A stretch of DNA of 64,000 nucleotides from Paraburkholderia hiiakae (GTDB lineage Bacteria > Pseudomonadota > Gammaproteobacteria > Burkholderiales > Burkholderiaceae). How positions within the stretch are numbered: the first letter of the stretch is position 1; every line of letters starts with the position of its first letter. The stretch lies in NCBI RefSeq assembly GCF_904848665.1, contig NZ_CAJHCQ010000003.1:372001-436000 (forward strand). The letters run 5' to 3'. Positions 7,415-17,741 of the stretch are shown here, piece by piece. A model generated the notes under the pieces. That model did no database searches. It had not been told where the DNA came from and was given only the letters and a program-made list of their open reading frames with translations. The position numbers and the translations under genes are program-made.

Positions 7415-8722
7415 TCAGCGGTGCGCGCCGTCGCGGCTGTGCACGCGTTTGCCCGCTGCGTAGGTCTCGAACACGGCGCGGTCGTCGCCGAGCAGGGCGA
7501 GCGCGAACAACAGTTCTTCCAACGATTCGGCGCGCGCCGTGCGCCGCGCGAGCAGCGGCGTGGCCTGTGCATCGAGCACGACGAAGTCCGCTTCACTGCC
7601 GGGCGCGAGCGTGCCGATCTTGTCGGCGAGATCGAGCGCCTGCGCAGCGCCCGCTGTCGCGAGCCAGAACATGCGCGTGGCCGTGAGGTGGTGGCCGCCC
7701 ATGCGCGCGACCTTGTGCGCCTCGTTCATCGTTTGCAGCATCGAGAACGAGGTGCCGCCGCCCACGTCGGTGGCGAGCGTGACGGGCATCGACGATTCGC
7801 CCGCCTTGTCGAAATCGAACAGGCCGCTGCCGAGGAACAGGTTCGAGGTCGGGCAGTGCGCGGCGACCGTGCCCGTGTGCGCCATGCGGCGGCGGTCTTC
7901 GTCGTCGAGCCAGATGCAGTGGCCATACACCGCGCGTTTGCGCAGGAGTCCGTAGTGATCGTACACGTCGAGATAGCTGCGGTGGCCCGGGAACAGTTCC
8001 TTGACCCACTTCACCTCGTCGGGGTTTTCCGCCACGTGGCTCTGGATGAAGATGTCGCCATGCGCTTTCGCAAGCGCGCCGCAGGCTTCGAGCTGCGCTT
8101 CGGTCGAGGTGGGCGCAAAGCGCGGCGTGAGCGCGTACATCTGGCGCCCGCGGTTGTGCCAGCGCTCGATCAGCTCGGCGCTGTCGTCGTAGCCCGTTTG
8201 CGGCGTGTCGCGCAGGAACTCGGGGCAATGGCGGTCCATCAGCACCTTGCCCGCGACCATGCGCAGGTTCTTCGCTTCGCTCGCGGTGAAGAGCGCATCG
8301 GCGGACTGCTTGTGCACGGTGCAATACACGAGCGCCGTGGTCGTGCCGCAGGCGAGCAGTTCATCGACGAAAAAGCGCGCCGTGTCCTGCGCTACCGCTT
8401 CGTTTTCAAAGCCGCGCTCGGTCGGGAACGTGTAGGTGTTCAGCCACGGCAGCAGACCCGGCGCGGGCGACGCGATCATGTCCGTCTGCGGATAGTGGAT
8501 GTGCGTGTCGATGAAGCCCGGCACGATCAGCTTGTCGCGCAGATTGTGAACCGTCGCACCATCGCTCACGCGTGACTTGAGCGCGGACCACGCGCCCGAG
8601 GCGAGCACGTGGCCGTCTTCGACGATTACGACGCCCTCTTCGTCAAAGACAGCGGCGTCGGACGATTGCGCAGGGTCGCCGGTGAACGTCAACAGTTTTG
8701 CGCGGTAAGCCGATTGAGTCAT
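7415..8722 (-). CDS. guaD: guanine deaminase
   Basis: A 435-residue amidohydrolase converting guanine to xanthine and ammonia. The zinc-site motifs are in order: DTHIHYPQTDM (HxH), SHVAEN (His), YGHCIWL (His) and ATDVGGGTS (catalytic/metal Asp), with PGLLPWLNTYTFPTE as the guanine-deaminase-type substrate segment. The start at 8722 is set by GGAGAC about 9 nt upstream; the frame is open 27 codons further but without a better site. It is the last gene of the minus-strand purine operon, so its product feeds directly into xanthine dehydrogenase encoded upstream. Confidence 0.95.
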   Translation of the reverse strand: MTQSAYRAKLLTFTGDPAQSSDAAVFDEEGVVIVEDGHVLASGAWSALKSRVSDGATVHNLRDKLIVPGFIDTHIHYPQTDMIASPAPGLLPWLNTYTFPTERGFENEAVAQDTARFFVDELLACGTTTALVYCTVHKQSADALFTASEAKNLRMVAGKVLMDRHCPEFLRDTPQTGYDDSAELIERWHNRGRQMYALTPRFAPTSTEAQLEACGALAKAHGDIFIQSHVAENPDEVKWVKELFPGHRSYLDVYDHYGLLRKRAVYGHCIWLDDEDRRRMAHTGTVAAHCPTSNLFLGSGLFDFDKAGESSMPVTLATDVGGGTSFSMLQTMNEAHKVARMGGHHLTATRMFWLATAGAAQALDLADKIGTLAPGSEADFVVLDAQATPLLARRTARAESLEELLFALALLGDDRAVFETYAAGKRVHSRDGAHR

Positions 8723-8778
8723 GGGAACTTCGTCTCCGATAAATTCAGGTATTCGTCCAATGCATGCCCCGCATGACG

Positions 8779-8840
8779 CGTGCCGCTCCTGAAAAAACGG
8801 CACGAGAGGGCCCGCGGTCCGGCGCTCGCGCGCTGGACCG
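8779..8840 (-). other. two hairpins in the 193-bp gap between adenine deaminase and guaD
   Basis: Stem CGGTCC-GGCGC/GCGCT-GGACCG spans 8815-8840 (one mismatch), and CGTGCCG/CGGCACG spans 8779-8804 around a loop holding six T on the minus strand. These could attenuate or process the transcript before guaD. There is no classic terminator with a T-run directly after a stem. Confidence 0.4.
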
Positions 8841-8915
8841 GATTCGTGTGACAGCCCGGGCTGGGGCTTGCTGTGCGGACGAGTCCGCGTTTTTGTTCGC
8901 GCTTTAGTTCACGCT

Positions 8916-10004
<1,089 letters not shown>

Positions 10005-10017
10005 TCAGTGTTTGACA

Positions 10018-11076
10018 TCACGCGGAATGGGTTGCGGGGGCATGCGCCGCGCTCGCCAGCTTCGCTGCCTCGATGGCCTGCAGCAGTTGCGCGGCAGCCG
10101 AGACGGCGATGACTTCGGGCGACTTGTCGACGATACCGTCCACGCCGAGCGGGCAGTTCATGCGTGCGATCTGCATGGGGTCGATGCCGCGAGCGGCGAG
10201 CCGGTGCTCGAACTGCTTGCGCTTCGTGTGCGAGCCGATCATGCCGAAGAACACGAAGTCGCCGCGGCGCAGGATGCGCTCGGCGAGATCGAGGTCGCGC
10301 GAATGATCGTGCGTCATCACGATGAAGCTCGTGCCGGGCGGGGCGGTGTCGATGGCTTCGTCGGGCGCGTCGTTGGCGTCGATCGCGACGTTGGGCGCGT
10401 TCAGCACCGCGAATGCGTCGGGCGTCGGAAACGCGGCATCGCGCTCGTCCACCCACAGCACGCGGCAAGGCAGCGTCCCGAGCACGCGCACGAGCGCCGC
10501 GCCCACATGGCCCGCGCCGAACAGCACAACAGGAAAGTCGTTCGGCGCAATCGTCTCGGTGAGGAGCAGCGCACCGCCCGTTTCCCAAAGCAGGCAGTCG
10601 GGCGCTTCCACGCCTGGCTCCGGCTCGGAAAGCATGGCCGGATCGGCTGCGGCGCCAACGCCCTCGGGGCTCCCGTTCCGCGAGGAGCGAAATGATACGC
10701 TACGCACGGTCGATGCGCCTGCCGCGAGGCGGCGCGCGAGCGTGGCGAGCCAGCCGAGGTCGGCCACATCGAGGCGCTCGAACGCGAGCACGACGGCGCC
10801 GCCGCAGCACTGGCCGAGGCTCGGCCCGAGCGCGAGGCGCTCGAGTCGCCGCGCGTGCGGCGTGCGCATGCCGTCGCGCAGCACCTGGCGCGCGATCTCG
10901 ATGGCCTTCCATTCGAGGTGGCCGCCGCCGATGGTGTGGCGGGCCGCTTCGCGCGTGACGATCATCTTCGTGCCGGCTTCGCGCGGCGCCGATCCCTCGA
11001 CGCGCGCGACGGTGACCAGCACGGCGGCGTCGCCGTGCGCGAGCAGTTGCTGCAGATCGGAAAGCCAGGCTTGCAT
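10018..11076 (-). CDS. xdhC: xanthine dehydrogenase accessory protein XdhC
   Basis: A 352-residue protein that binds molybdenum cofactor and promotes its sulfuration and insertion into xanthine dehydrogenase. The N-terminal XdhC/CoxI domain shows TVARVEGSAPREAGTKMIV and GGGHLEWKA. The C-terminal Rossmann-like domain shows VVLFGAGHVGAALVRVL, MTHDHSRDLDL and FFGMIGSHTKRKQF. The start at 11076 is chosen because GGGAGA lies about 8 nt upstream. It follows xdhB with a 78-nt gap and precedes the deaminase gene with a 40-nt gap. Confidence 0.94.
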   Translation of the reverse strand: MQAWLSDLQQLLAHGDAAVLVTVARVEGSAPREAGTKMIVTREAARHTIGGGHLEWKAIEIARQVLRDGMRTPHARRLERLALGPSLGQCCGGAVVLAFERLDVADLGWLATLARRLAAGASTVRSVSFRSSRNGSPEGVGAAADPAMLSEPEPGVEAPDCLLWETGGALLLTETIAPNDFPVVLFGAGHVGAALVRVLGTLPCRVLWVDERDAAFPTPDAFAVLNAPNVAIDANDAPDEAIDTAPPGTSFIVMTHDHSRDLDLAERILRRGDFVFFGMIGSHTKRKQFEHRLAARGIDPMQIARMNCPLGVDGIVDKSPEVIAVSAAAQLLQAIEAAKLASAAHAPATHSA

Positions 11077-11154
11077 CTGGCGGTTCTCCCTACGGGGCGG
11101 CACGTTGTTGCGTGTACCGCCGGTTAATCTTCGTGGCCAGGCTTGCGCCGCGCC

Positions 11155-13554
11155 TCACGGTTGGAGCGTGCGAAGCGCCGCTGGTTCGCTCGCGCGCAGT
11201 GCGTCCAGCGCATCGAGAATCGCTTCAGGCGTCGCGGGCGCGCGTAGCGGCGCGGCCTCGCGCGCCTCGGGCACCGCCGCGCCCACGGCGTCGCGAATCG
11301 CGAGAAAGGCCGAGAACGGCAAAAGCAGGGGCGGCTCGCCCACGGCCTTCGAGCGAAACACGGTCGGTTCGACGTTGTCGTTGGCGCCGTTGCGATAGAG
11401 CCTCACGTTGAACGCCTCTGGCGTGTCGCTCACCGCCGGGATCTTGTACGTGGACGGCGCGTGCGTCATGAGCCGCCCGTCGCGGTTCCACCAAAGCTCC
11501 TCGGTCGTGAGCCAGCCCATGCCCTGGATGAAACCGCCTTCCACCTGCCCGAGATCGATGGCCGGATTGATCGACTGGCCCGCGTCGTGCAGCACGTCTG
11601 CACGCACGAGCTTCCATTCGCCGGTGAGCGTATCGACGACCACTTCCGATACCGCCGCGCCATAGGCGAAGTAGTAGAACGGACGGCCGGTGAGCGTGCG
11701 CGCGTCCCAATGCACTTTGGGCGTGGCGTAGAAGCCATCGGACCACAGTTGCACGCGCTTCATATACGCGAGTTCGACGAATTCAGCAAAAGCGATCGCT
11801 TTGGCGTTCGCCCGCACGAGGCCATCTTCGAACGCGACGTTTTCGGGCGCGCCGCCGTATTGTGCCGCCGCGAACGCCGCGAGGCGCGCGCGGATCGTGA
11901 GCGCGGCATCCTCTGCGGCCAGGCCGTTGAGGTCGCTGCCAGTGGATGCCGCCGTGGCCGACGTATTGGCCACTTTCGACGTATCGGCGGCGCTCACGCG
12001 CACGCGCTCGAGCGGCAAACCGAGCGTGCCCGCCACGACCTGCGCGACCTTGGTGTTGAGCCCCTGGCCCATCTCGGTGCCGCCGTGGTTCACGAGCACG
12101 GAGCCGTCGCGATAAACATGCACGAGCGCACCCGCCTGGTTCAGATGCGGCACGTTGAACGAGATGCCGAACTTCACCGGCGTGAGCGCCATGCCGCGCT
12201 TGAGCACGGGGCTCACGCGGTTATACGCGGCGATGGCCGCGCGCCGCTCGTGATAGCGGCTCGACGCGAGCAGATCGTCGGTGAGCGGCGCGAGCACGTT
12301 GTCTTCCACGCGCTGGCCGTATGGTGTGACGTCGCGCTCGCCAATGCCGTAGTAGTTCGCAAGCCGCACATCGAGCGGATCGCGGCCGAGGGACCTGGCG
12401 ATTTCGTCGAGCATCACCTCCATCACGAGCGCGCCCTGCGGGCCGCCAAAGCCGCGAAACGCCGTATTGGACTGCGTGTTCGTCTTGCAGCAGAGCGCGA
12501 CGATTTCGACATCCGAAAGATAGTAGGCGTTGTCGAAGTGACAAACCGCGCGCGTGGCGACCGCGCCCGAAAGATCGGCGGAATAGCCCGCGCGCAGCGC
12601 GATTTCCACGCGTGCGCCGAGGAGCCGTCCTTCGTCGTCGTAGCCCGCTTCGTACGTGTAGAGCGCGTCGTGGCGCTTGCCGGTGATCATGAAGTCGTCG
12701 TCGCGATCCGCGCGCAGCTTCACGGGTCGCTGCAGCTTGTGCGCCGCGAGCGCGGCGACGCAAGCGAACAACGCCGACTGCGATTCCTTGCCGCCGAAAC
12801 CGCCGCCCATGCGCCGGCATTCGCAGCTCACACGGTGCGCGGGCCAGCCGAGCAGATGCGCGACGACCTGCTGCATCTCGCTCGGGTGCTGCGTCGAGCT
12901 GTAGACGAGCATGCCCGTTTGCTCTTGCGGCAGCGCGTAAGCCACCTGGCCTTCGAGATAGAACTGTTCCTGGCCGCCCACTGCGAACGTGCCCGCGAGG
13001 CGATGGGGCGCCGCGGCGAGCGCTGCATCGGGCGCGCCGCGCACGAGACGCAGCGGCGGCAGCACGTAATGCTGGCGCTTGCGTGCTTCTTCGATGCTGA
13101 GAACAGGTTCCAGCGGCTCGTAACGAACGACATCCTCGCTTGCAGCGAGCGCCGCGGCGCGGCGCGCGAGTTCGTGGCTCGTGGCGATCACCGCGAACAC
13201 GGGCTGCCCGAGGTACTGCACGACGTCGCTCGCGAGCACCGGATCATCGTGCACGACCGGGCCGCAGTCGTTCTCGCCGGGGATGTCGGCGGCAGTCAGC
13301 ACCGCAAGCACGCCCGGCGACGAGCGCACGCGTTCCAGATCGAGCGCGACGATGCGTGCGTGCGCATGGCGCGCGAGGCCGAGCGCCGCGTGGACGGTGC
13401 CGTGCAGTTCGGGGATGTCGTCGGTATAGCGCGCCTCGCCGCTCACGTGAGCATCCGCCGATTCGTGCGGCAGCGGCGCGCCGAGCGCGCGTTCATGGGC
13501 GTGCTCATCGCGGTGCTCCTGCCGCATGACGAGCGCTTCGGCTTGATCGTTCAT
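11155..13554 (-). CDS. xdhB: xanthine dehydrogenase, molybdenum-binding subunit
   Basis: A 799-residue large subunit carrying the Mo-pterin active site that hydroxylates hypoxanthine and xanthine to urate. Recognisable elements are GQEQFYLEGQVAYA, the GGGFGGKESQS pterin loop, the substrate Arg region AFRGFGGPQGA, the EMGQGLNTKVAQ pterin loop and the late catalytic Glu in AVGEPPLLLPFSAF. The start at 13554 overlaps the xdhA stop by 4 nt (ATGA), indicating translational coupling. Confidence 0.95.
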   Translation of the reverse strand: MNDQAEALVMRQEHRDEHAHERALGAPLPHESADAHVSGEARYTDDIPELHGTVHAALGLARHAHARIVALDLERVRSSPGVLAVLTAADIPGENDCGPVVHDDPVLASDVVQYLGQPVFAVIATSHELARRAAALAASEDVVRYEPLEPVLSIEEARKRQHYVLPPLRLVRGAPDAALAAAPHRLAGTFAVGGQEQFYLEGQVAYALPQEQTGMLVYSSTQHPSEMQQVVAHLLGWPAHRVSCECRRMGGGFGGKESQSALFACVAALAAHKLQRPVKLRADRDDDFMITGKRHDALYTYEAGYDDEGRLLGARVEIALRAGYSADLSGAVATRAVCHFDNAYYLSDVEIVALCCKTNTQSNTAFRGFGGPQGALVMEVMLDEIARSLGRDPLDVRLANYYGIGERDVTPYGQRVEDNVLAPLTDDLLASSRYHERRAAIAAYNRVSPVLKRGMALTPVKFGISFNVPHLNQAGALVHVYRDGSVLVNHGGTEMGQGLNTKVAQVVAGTLGLPLERVRVSAADTSKVANTSATAASTGSDLNGLAAEDAALTIRARLAAFAAAQYGGAPENVAFEDGLVRANAKAIAFAEFVELAYMKRVQLWSDGFYATPKVHWDARTLTGRPFYYFAYGAAVSEVVVDTLTGEWKLVRADVLHDAGQSINPAIDLGQVEGGFIQGMGWLTTEELWWNRDGRLMTHAPSTYKIPAVSDTPEAFNVRLYRNGANDNVEPTVFRSKAVGEPPLLLPFSAFLAIRDAVGAAVPEAREAAPLRAPATPEAILDALDALRASEPAALRTLQP

Positions 13555-15107
13555 GGCGTGGCTCCAGCGGCTGCGTTGTCCTGGCCATCGTCGTCGCTGT
13601 CGGCGAAGGCGAACGCGTTGACGTCGCACAGCGCGAGCGGCGCGTCGTCGCGCGTTTCGAGCCAGCAGCGCCACAGGAGGTTACGCGCGACCTTCAGACG
13701 ATACGCGCTGCTCGCGCGCATGTCCGTGAGCGGCTGATAGTCGGTGGCGAGCGCATCCATCGCGCGCTGAACGCTGATTTCGTCCCATCGCGCGCCGTTA
13801 AGCCCCGCCTCTGCGCGCGCGGCGCGCTGCGGGATCGCTGCCATGCCGCCGTAGGCGATACGCGCGCTCGCGAGTGTCCCGTCCTCGCGCACGTCGAGTG
13901 CAAACGCGGCGCACACCGCCGAAATGTCCTGGTCGTAGCGCTTCGAGACCTTGTAGGTGCGAAAGCGCAGTGTCGGCGCGGGGCGCGGCACGCGGATCGC
14001 TTCGACGAATTCGCCCGCTTCGAGCGCGTTCTTCTGATAGCCCGTGTAGAACGCCGCGAGCGGCAGCGTGCGCACGCGCGCCCCGTTACGCAGCACGAGC
14101 GTGGCGTCGAGCGCGAGCAGCGCGGGCATCGAGTCGCCGATCGGCGAGCCGTTTGCGACGTTGCCGCCGAGCGTCCCCGCGTTACGAATGGGCAGCGAGG
14201 CGAAACGCGCCCACAGTTCCGCGAGCTCCGGGTAGTCGATGGCGAGCGCCGCGTAGGCTTGTTCGAGCGGGACGGCCGCGCCGATCGTGAGCGTCTGCGC
14301 GTCACGCGAAACGGTCGTCATTTCCGCGACGTTGCCGGTGTAGATGAGGTCGCCCAGGTCGCGAAACTGCTTTGTGACCCACAGCCCGACATCGGTGCTG
14401 CCCGCGAGCACGCGCGCGTCGGGATGCGCGGCACGCAGCGCCGCGAAGGCTTCGAGCGTGCGCGGCGCGTAGAACGTGCTCTCGCCGTGCCCGGCGCCCC
14501 GCACGTCGGGACCGTGATATTCGAACGTGCCGGCACGCTGCAGCACGCGCAGTTGGGCTTCGACGCGAGCGCGATCGAGCGCCACGCGCGGGTGACAGGT
14601 TTCGTCGAACATGCGCAGCGCTGCCTCGATGATCGGCCGATAGCCGGTGCAGCGGCACAGATTGCCCGAGAGCGCCTCGTTGATCTCTTCGCGACTCGGC
14701 AGGCCCGCGCCGGCCGGCTGGTTCTCGTACAGCGCCCACAGTGACATGACGAAGCCCGGTGTGCAGAAACCGCACTGCGAGCCGTGGCAATCGACCATCG
14801 CCTGCTGGACCGGATGCAGTGCGCCACCCGGCTGGCGCAGATCTTCGACGGTGTAGAGCGCGCGGCCGTCGAGGGTAGGCAGAAACTGGATGCAGGCGTT
14901 GACGGCCTTGAGCGCGAGACGACCTTCGCCGTCGAGTTCGCCCACCACGACGGTACAGGCGCCGCAGTCGCCCTCGGAGCAGCCTTCCTTGGTGCCGCAG
15001 GCGCGCAGATCCTCGCGCAGGTGCTGAAGCACCGTGCGTGTGGGAGGCAGGTCGCGCACTTCGTGCACGGTGCCTCGGTGGAGGAAGCGGATGGTTTGCG
15101 TTGTCAT
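13551..15107 (-). CDS. xdhA: xanthine dehydrogenase, FeS and FAD subunit
   Basis: A 518-residue small subunit combining two [2Fe-2S] domains and an FAD domain. The ferredoxin-like cluster is CGTKEGCSEGDCGACTVVV and the second cluster is CGFCTPGFVMS with LCRCTGYRPI. The FAD site is LAGSTDVGLWVTKQ and GGNVANGSPIGDSMPALLAL. The N-terminus at 15107 (MTTQTIRFLHRG) is the typical start of beta-proteobacterial XdhA, though no good Shine-Dalgarno is visible. It is the first gene of xdhABC-deaminase-guaD. Confidence 0.95.
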   Translation of the reverse strand: MTTQTIRFLHRGTVHEVRDLPPTRTVLQHLREDLRACGTKEGCSEGDCGACTVVVGELDGEGRLALKAVNACIQFLPTLDGRALYTVEDLRQPGGALHPVQQAMVDCHGSQCGFCTPGFVMSLWALYENQPAGAGLPSREEINEALSGNLCRCTGYRPIIEAALRMFDETCHPRVALDRARVEAQLRVLQRAGTFEYHGPDVRGAGHGESTFYAPRTLEAFAALRAAHPDARVLAGSTDVGLWVTKQFRDLGDLIYTGNVAEMTTVSRDAQTLTIGAAVPLEQAYAALAIDYPELAELWARFASLPIRNAGTLGGNVANGSPIGDSMPALLALDATLVLRNGARVRTLPLAAFYTGYQKNALEAGEFVEAIRVPRPAPTLRFRTYKVSKRYDQDISAVCAAFALDVREDGTLASARIAYGGMAAIPQRAARAEAGLNGARWDEISVQRAMDALATDYQPLTDMRASSAYRLKVARNLLWRCWLETRDDAPLALCDVNAFAFADSDDDGQDNAAAGATP

Positions 15108-15511
15108 GGTGAACCCGGGGACATTGCGGATCAGGCGCGCGTTACGAGAGGGGCGCGCCAACACCGGCCTCGCGCACGTAGATCGCCATCCAGTTCCGAA
15201 GATAGCACCGCTAGCCGCAGGAAAGTATTTCCCCCGCAAGATGGGGGTTATGTGATTTGGGTCATGACGCCGTCACAGCGCGGATTGCGGTGCACAGGCG
15301 TTGCGTGCGGTGATTGCGCCCGGATGGCAGGGGGGATGCGGGAGTCGCGCGCGATTCGATGCCGCCGTGCAAGGCTAGCGCTCGAATCGCGCTGGCGGGG
15401 CGTGCCGCCCGATGGCTGGGCGGCGAATGAGGCGGGTGAGCCGGAAAGAGCCGGTGGCGCTTGAACAGGCGCGGCGCGTCTGCGCCGTGCCCCGTCGTGT
15501 CCTTTAGCCGG
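15108..15511. other. 404-bp intergenic region upstream of the xdh operon
   Basis: This gap between dsbB and xdhA (both minus) should contain the purine-operon promoter and operator. Two dyads stand out: CCCCC-N7-GGGGG at 15231-15247, and an 11-bp perfect inverted repeat GCGCGATTCGA/TCGAATCGCGC at 15349-15359 and 15382-15392. Either could bind a regulator, and the second could alternatively be a dsbB terminator although it lacks a T-run. No gene is supported here. Confidence 0.5.
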
Positions 15512-16042
15512 TCAGCGGCGGATGCCGGGCCACGACACCTGGCGGCGCCGGTTGCGCCACAGGCTCAGAATCACGGCCAGGAACGCAATAATGAACGCGA
15601 GCAGCGACCACATCGGCATGGTCAGGCCGAGCGTCGGCGGATAGGTGGTTTCGCAAAGGCCTTGCACCTTGAACACGCCGGGCAGCCAGTGCGCGAACGG
15701 CAGGCTGTCGACAATGGGCTGCAGCGTGTCGAAACCGCAGCTGTAGCTCGGGAACGCCTGCACCCAGACGAGTTTTGCGGCCGCGACCGCGCCGCCTGCC
15801 GCCGAAAGCACCACGAGCGCTTCGAGTACGCGCACGCCGCGCCAGCTCGTCATGCGCGCGCCGAGAAAGGCGAAGACCGCGATCAGAATCAGGAAGTAGC
15901 GCCCCAGGATACACAGCGGGCATGGGTCCTGGTGCTCGACATACTGGAAGTACAGGGCGCCGCCCAGGAGCGCGAGGCAGATCAGGCCAAGGAGGACCAG
16001 CAGGCCGCGCTCGCGGCGCAATAGCGCGTTATCGTCGTTCAT
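15512..16042 (-). CDS. dsbB: disulfide bond formation protein B
   Basis: A 176-residue inner-membrane quinone-linked oxidase that reoxidises DsbA. Four hydrophobic segments are evident. The first periplasmic loop has the CPLC redox pair ([15 protein letters not shown]), and the second periplasmic loop has the other pair, in SYSCGF and GLCETTYP. A cytoplasmic Arg-rich tail (WRNRRRQ) follows the last membrane helix. Length is typical. The neighbours are unrelated, so it is probably transcribed alone. Confidence 0.95.
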   Translation of the reverse strand: MNDDNALLRRERGLLVLLGLICLALLGGALYFQYVEHQDPCPLCILGRYFLILIAVFAFLGARMTSWRGVRVLEALVVLSAAGGAVAAAKLVWVQAFPSYSCGFDTLQPIVDSLPFAHWLPGVFKVQGLCETTYPPTLGLTMPMWSLLAFIIAFLAVILSLWRNRRRQVSWPGIRR

Positions 16043-16193
16043 GAGGCTCGTTTATTGGCTCGTTCGTTCGGGTTGTCTGGCGCAGCGCCCAGGCGGCTGC
16101 GACGGCGTGACGGGATTCTAGCGCGAAGGTTGCGCGCGGCGCGGACGTGTCCTTGCTCGCGCGCAGGGGTTGATTGAGCGATTCCCGCTCAGG

Positions 16194-17582
16194 TCAGCGC
16201 AGCGGCGCGAGCACCGCCTCGACGCCGCGGCCGATGGCGAGCAGTGCGTCGTCATTGTCAGGCGCGGCGGCGAGCATCAGCCCGACGGGCGATGCGCCAT
16301 AGTGGTGGCATGGCAGCGAGAGCGCGCAGGTATCGAGGAAGTTGAACGCGCTTGGATTGCGCAGCACGAGCGCGTTGGTGCGCGCGAACACATCGTCGTC
16401 GGCGGCTAGCGGGGCGACGGGCGGCGGCGCGATCGGCACGGTCGGCGCGATCACGACGTCGAAGCGCGACCAGAGCGTGGCCTGGGCCTCTTCCATCACC
16501 GTGGCGCGCGCGGCGATCAGGTCCAGATAGTCGGTGGCCGTGGCGTGCTCGCCCTTGAGGATGCGCACGAGCACGCGCGGATCGTACTGGTCGCGATGCT
16601 TCGCAATCAGCTCGCGATGCCACGCATACGCTTCCATCGGCGAGAAGCCGATGCGGTTGATCTCGGCGAAGCGCTCGAAAGCGGCAAAGCGGACTTCGCT
16701 CACGATTGCACCGGCCGCATCCAGATGCTTGAGCGCCGTATCGATCGTTTCCGCGACTTCGGGGTCCACGCCGTCGGTCACATAGTTGGTGAGCACGCCG
16801 AGGCGTACGCCTTCGAGGTGGCGCGCCGCCGGCACGCGCGGCGCGAGCCCGGCGAGCACGCGGTCCACGAGCGCGCAGCACGCCACCGTGTTGCCGATTG
16901 GACCGAACGAGTCGAGCGTGGGGGAAAGCGGCACGCCGCCCGTTTTCGGAATGCGCCTCGCGGTGGGTTTGAAGCCCGTGAGGCCGCAGAACGCGGCGGG
17001 AATGCGGACGGAGCCGCCGGTGTCGGTCCCGAGCGCGACGGCGGCCATGCCGTCCGCGACCGAAGCCGCCGCGCCCGAGGACGACCCCCCCGCCACGCGC
17101 GCGTCGCCGGCCACGCCGCGGCGCCAGGGCGAGAGCGGCGTGCCGTAGTGCGGATTCAGGCCGAGACCCGAGAACGCGAATTCGCTCATGTTGGTACGGC
17201 CGACCAGCACCGCGCCTGCATGGCGCAGCCGCGCTACAGCGGCGGCATCTTCCTTGGCGGGCGCCGCGTTCGCGAGTGCCGTGGAGCCCGCGCGCGTGAC
17301 TTCGCCGGCCACGTCGAACAGATCCTTCACCGAAACGGGGATGCCCGCGAGCGGCGAAAGCACGGTGCCGGCCGCGCGCAGGCGGTCGTGTGCGTCGGCG
17401 GCGGCGCGTACGCGCTCCGGATCGACGTGCGTGAAGACGGTCGCGCCCTGGCCGGCCGGGTCGGCGATGCGCTCGAGTGCCGCTTCGGCGAGCGCGCGGC
17501 TCGTCGTGCGGCCCGCGGCGAGATCGGCGCAGAGCTGGGCGAGGGGAGGGAACGGCGTGAAGGCAGTGGATGCGGATGTCAT
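16194..17582 (-). CDS. amidase-signature hydrolase
   Basis: A 462-residue member of the amidase signature family, hydrolysing an unidentified carboxamide. The Ser-cisSer-Lys triad is visible: Lys86 in IPVSVKDLFDV, cis-Ser167 in AGGSSSGAAAS and nucleophile Ser191 in GTDTGGSVRIPAAFCG. It resembles AtzF/GatA-like stand-alone amidases and is not GatA, since no gatB or gatC lies nearby. There is no signal peptide. Its neighbours (dsbB, an antiporter) give no pathway clue, so the substrate is unknown. Confidence 0.88.
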   Translation of the reverse strand: MTSASTAFTPFPPLAQLCADLAAGRTTSRALAEAALERIADPAGQGATVFTHVDPERVRAAADAHDRLRAAGTVLSPLAGIPVSVKDLFDVAGEVTRAGSTALANAAPAKEDAAAVARLRHAGAVLVGRTNMSEFAFSGLGLNPHYGTPLSPWRRGVAGDARVAGGSSSGAAASVADGMAAVALGTDTGGSVRIPAAFCGLTGFKPTARRIPKTGGVPLSPTLDSFGPIGNTVACCALVDRVLAGLAPRVPAARHLEGVRLGVLTNYVTDGVDPEVAETIDTALKHLDAAGAIVSEVRFAAFERFAEINRIGFSPMEAYAWHRELIAKHRDQYDPRVLVRILKGEHATATDYLDLIAARATVMEEAQATLWSRFDVVIAPTVPIAPPPVAPLAADDDVFARTNALVLRNPSAFNFLDTCALSLPCHHYGASPVGLMLAAAPDNDDALLAIGRGVEAVLAPLR

Positions 17583-17741
17583 GGCGGCAGAAGATTCGGT
17601 CGGTGCGCTGCGGCGCGGGCGGGCATCGCCCGCAAGGGTCGCATCATTGTAGGTCGGCTTTTTTCCTTGCGTGCGATTTGGCTACGCCGCGCATCGGGTA
17701 ACATGCGGAGATTCGATAGCTATTTGTAAGGAAAGACCTTC

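Noticed and set aside
11461..13737. 758-codon plus-strand frame opposite xdhB
   Set aside because: Mirror of xdhB codons (Arg/His/Ala-rich); xdhB motifs are complete on the minus strand.
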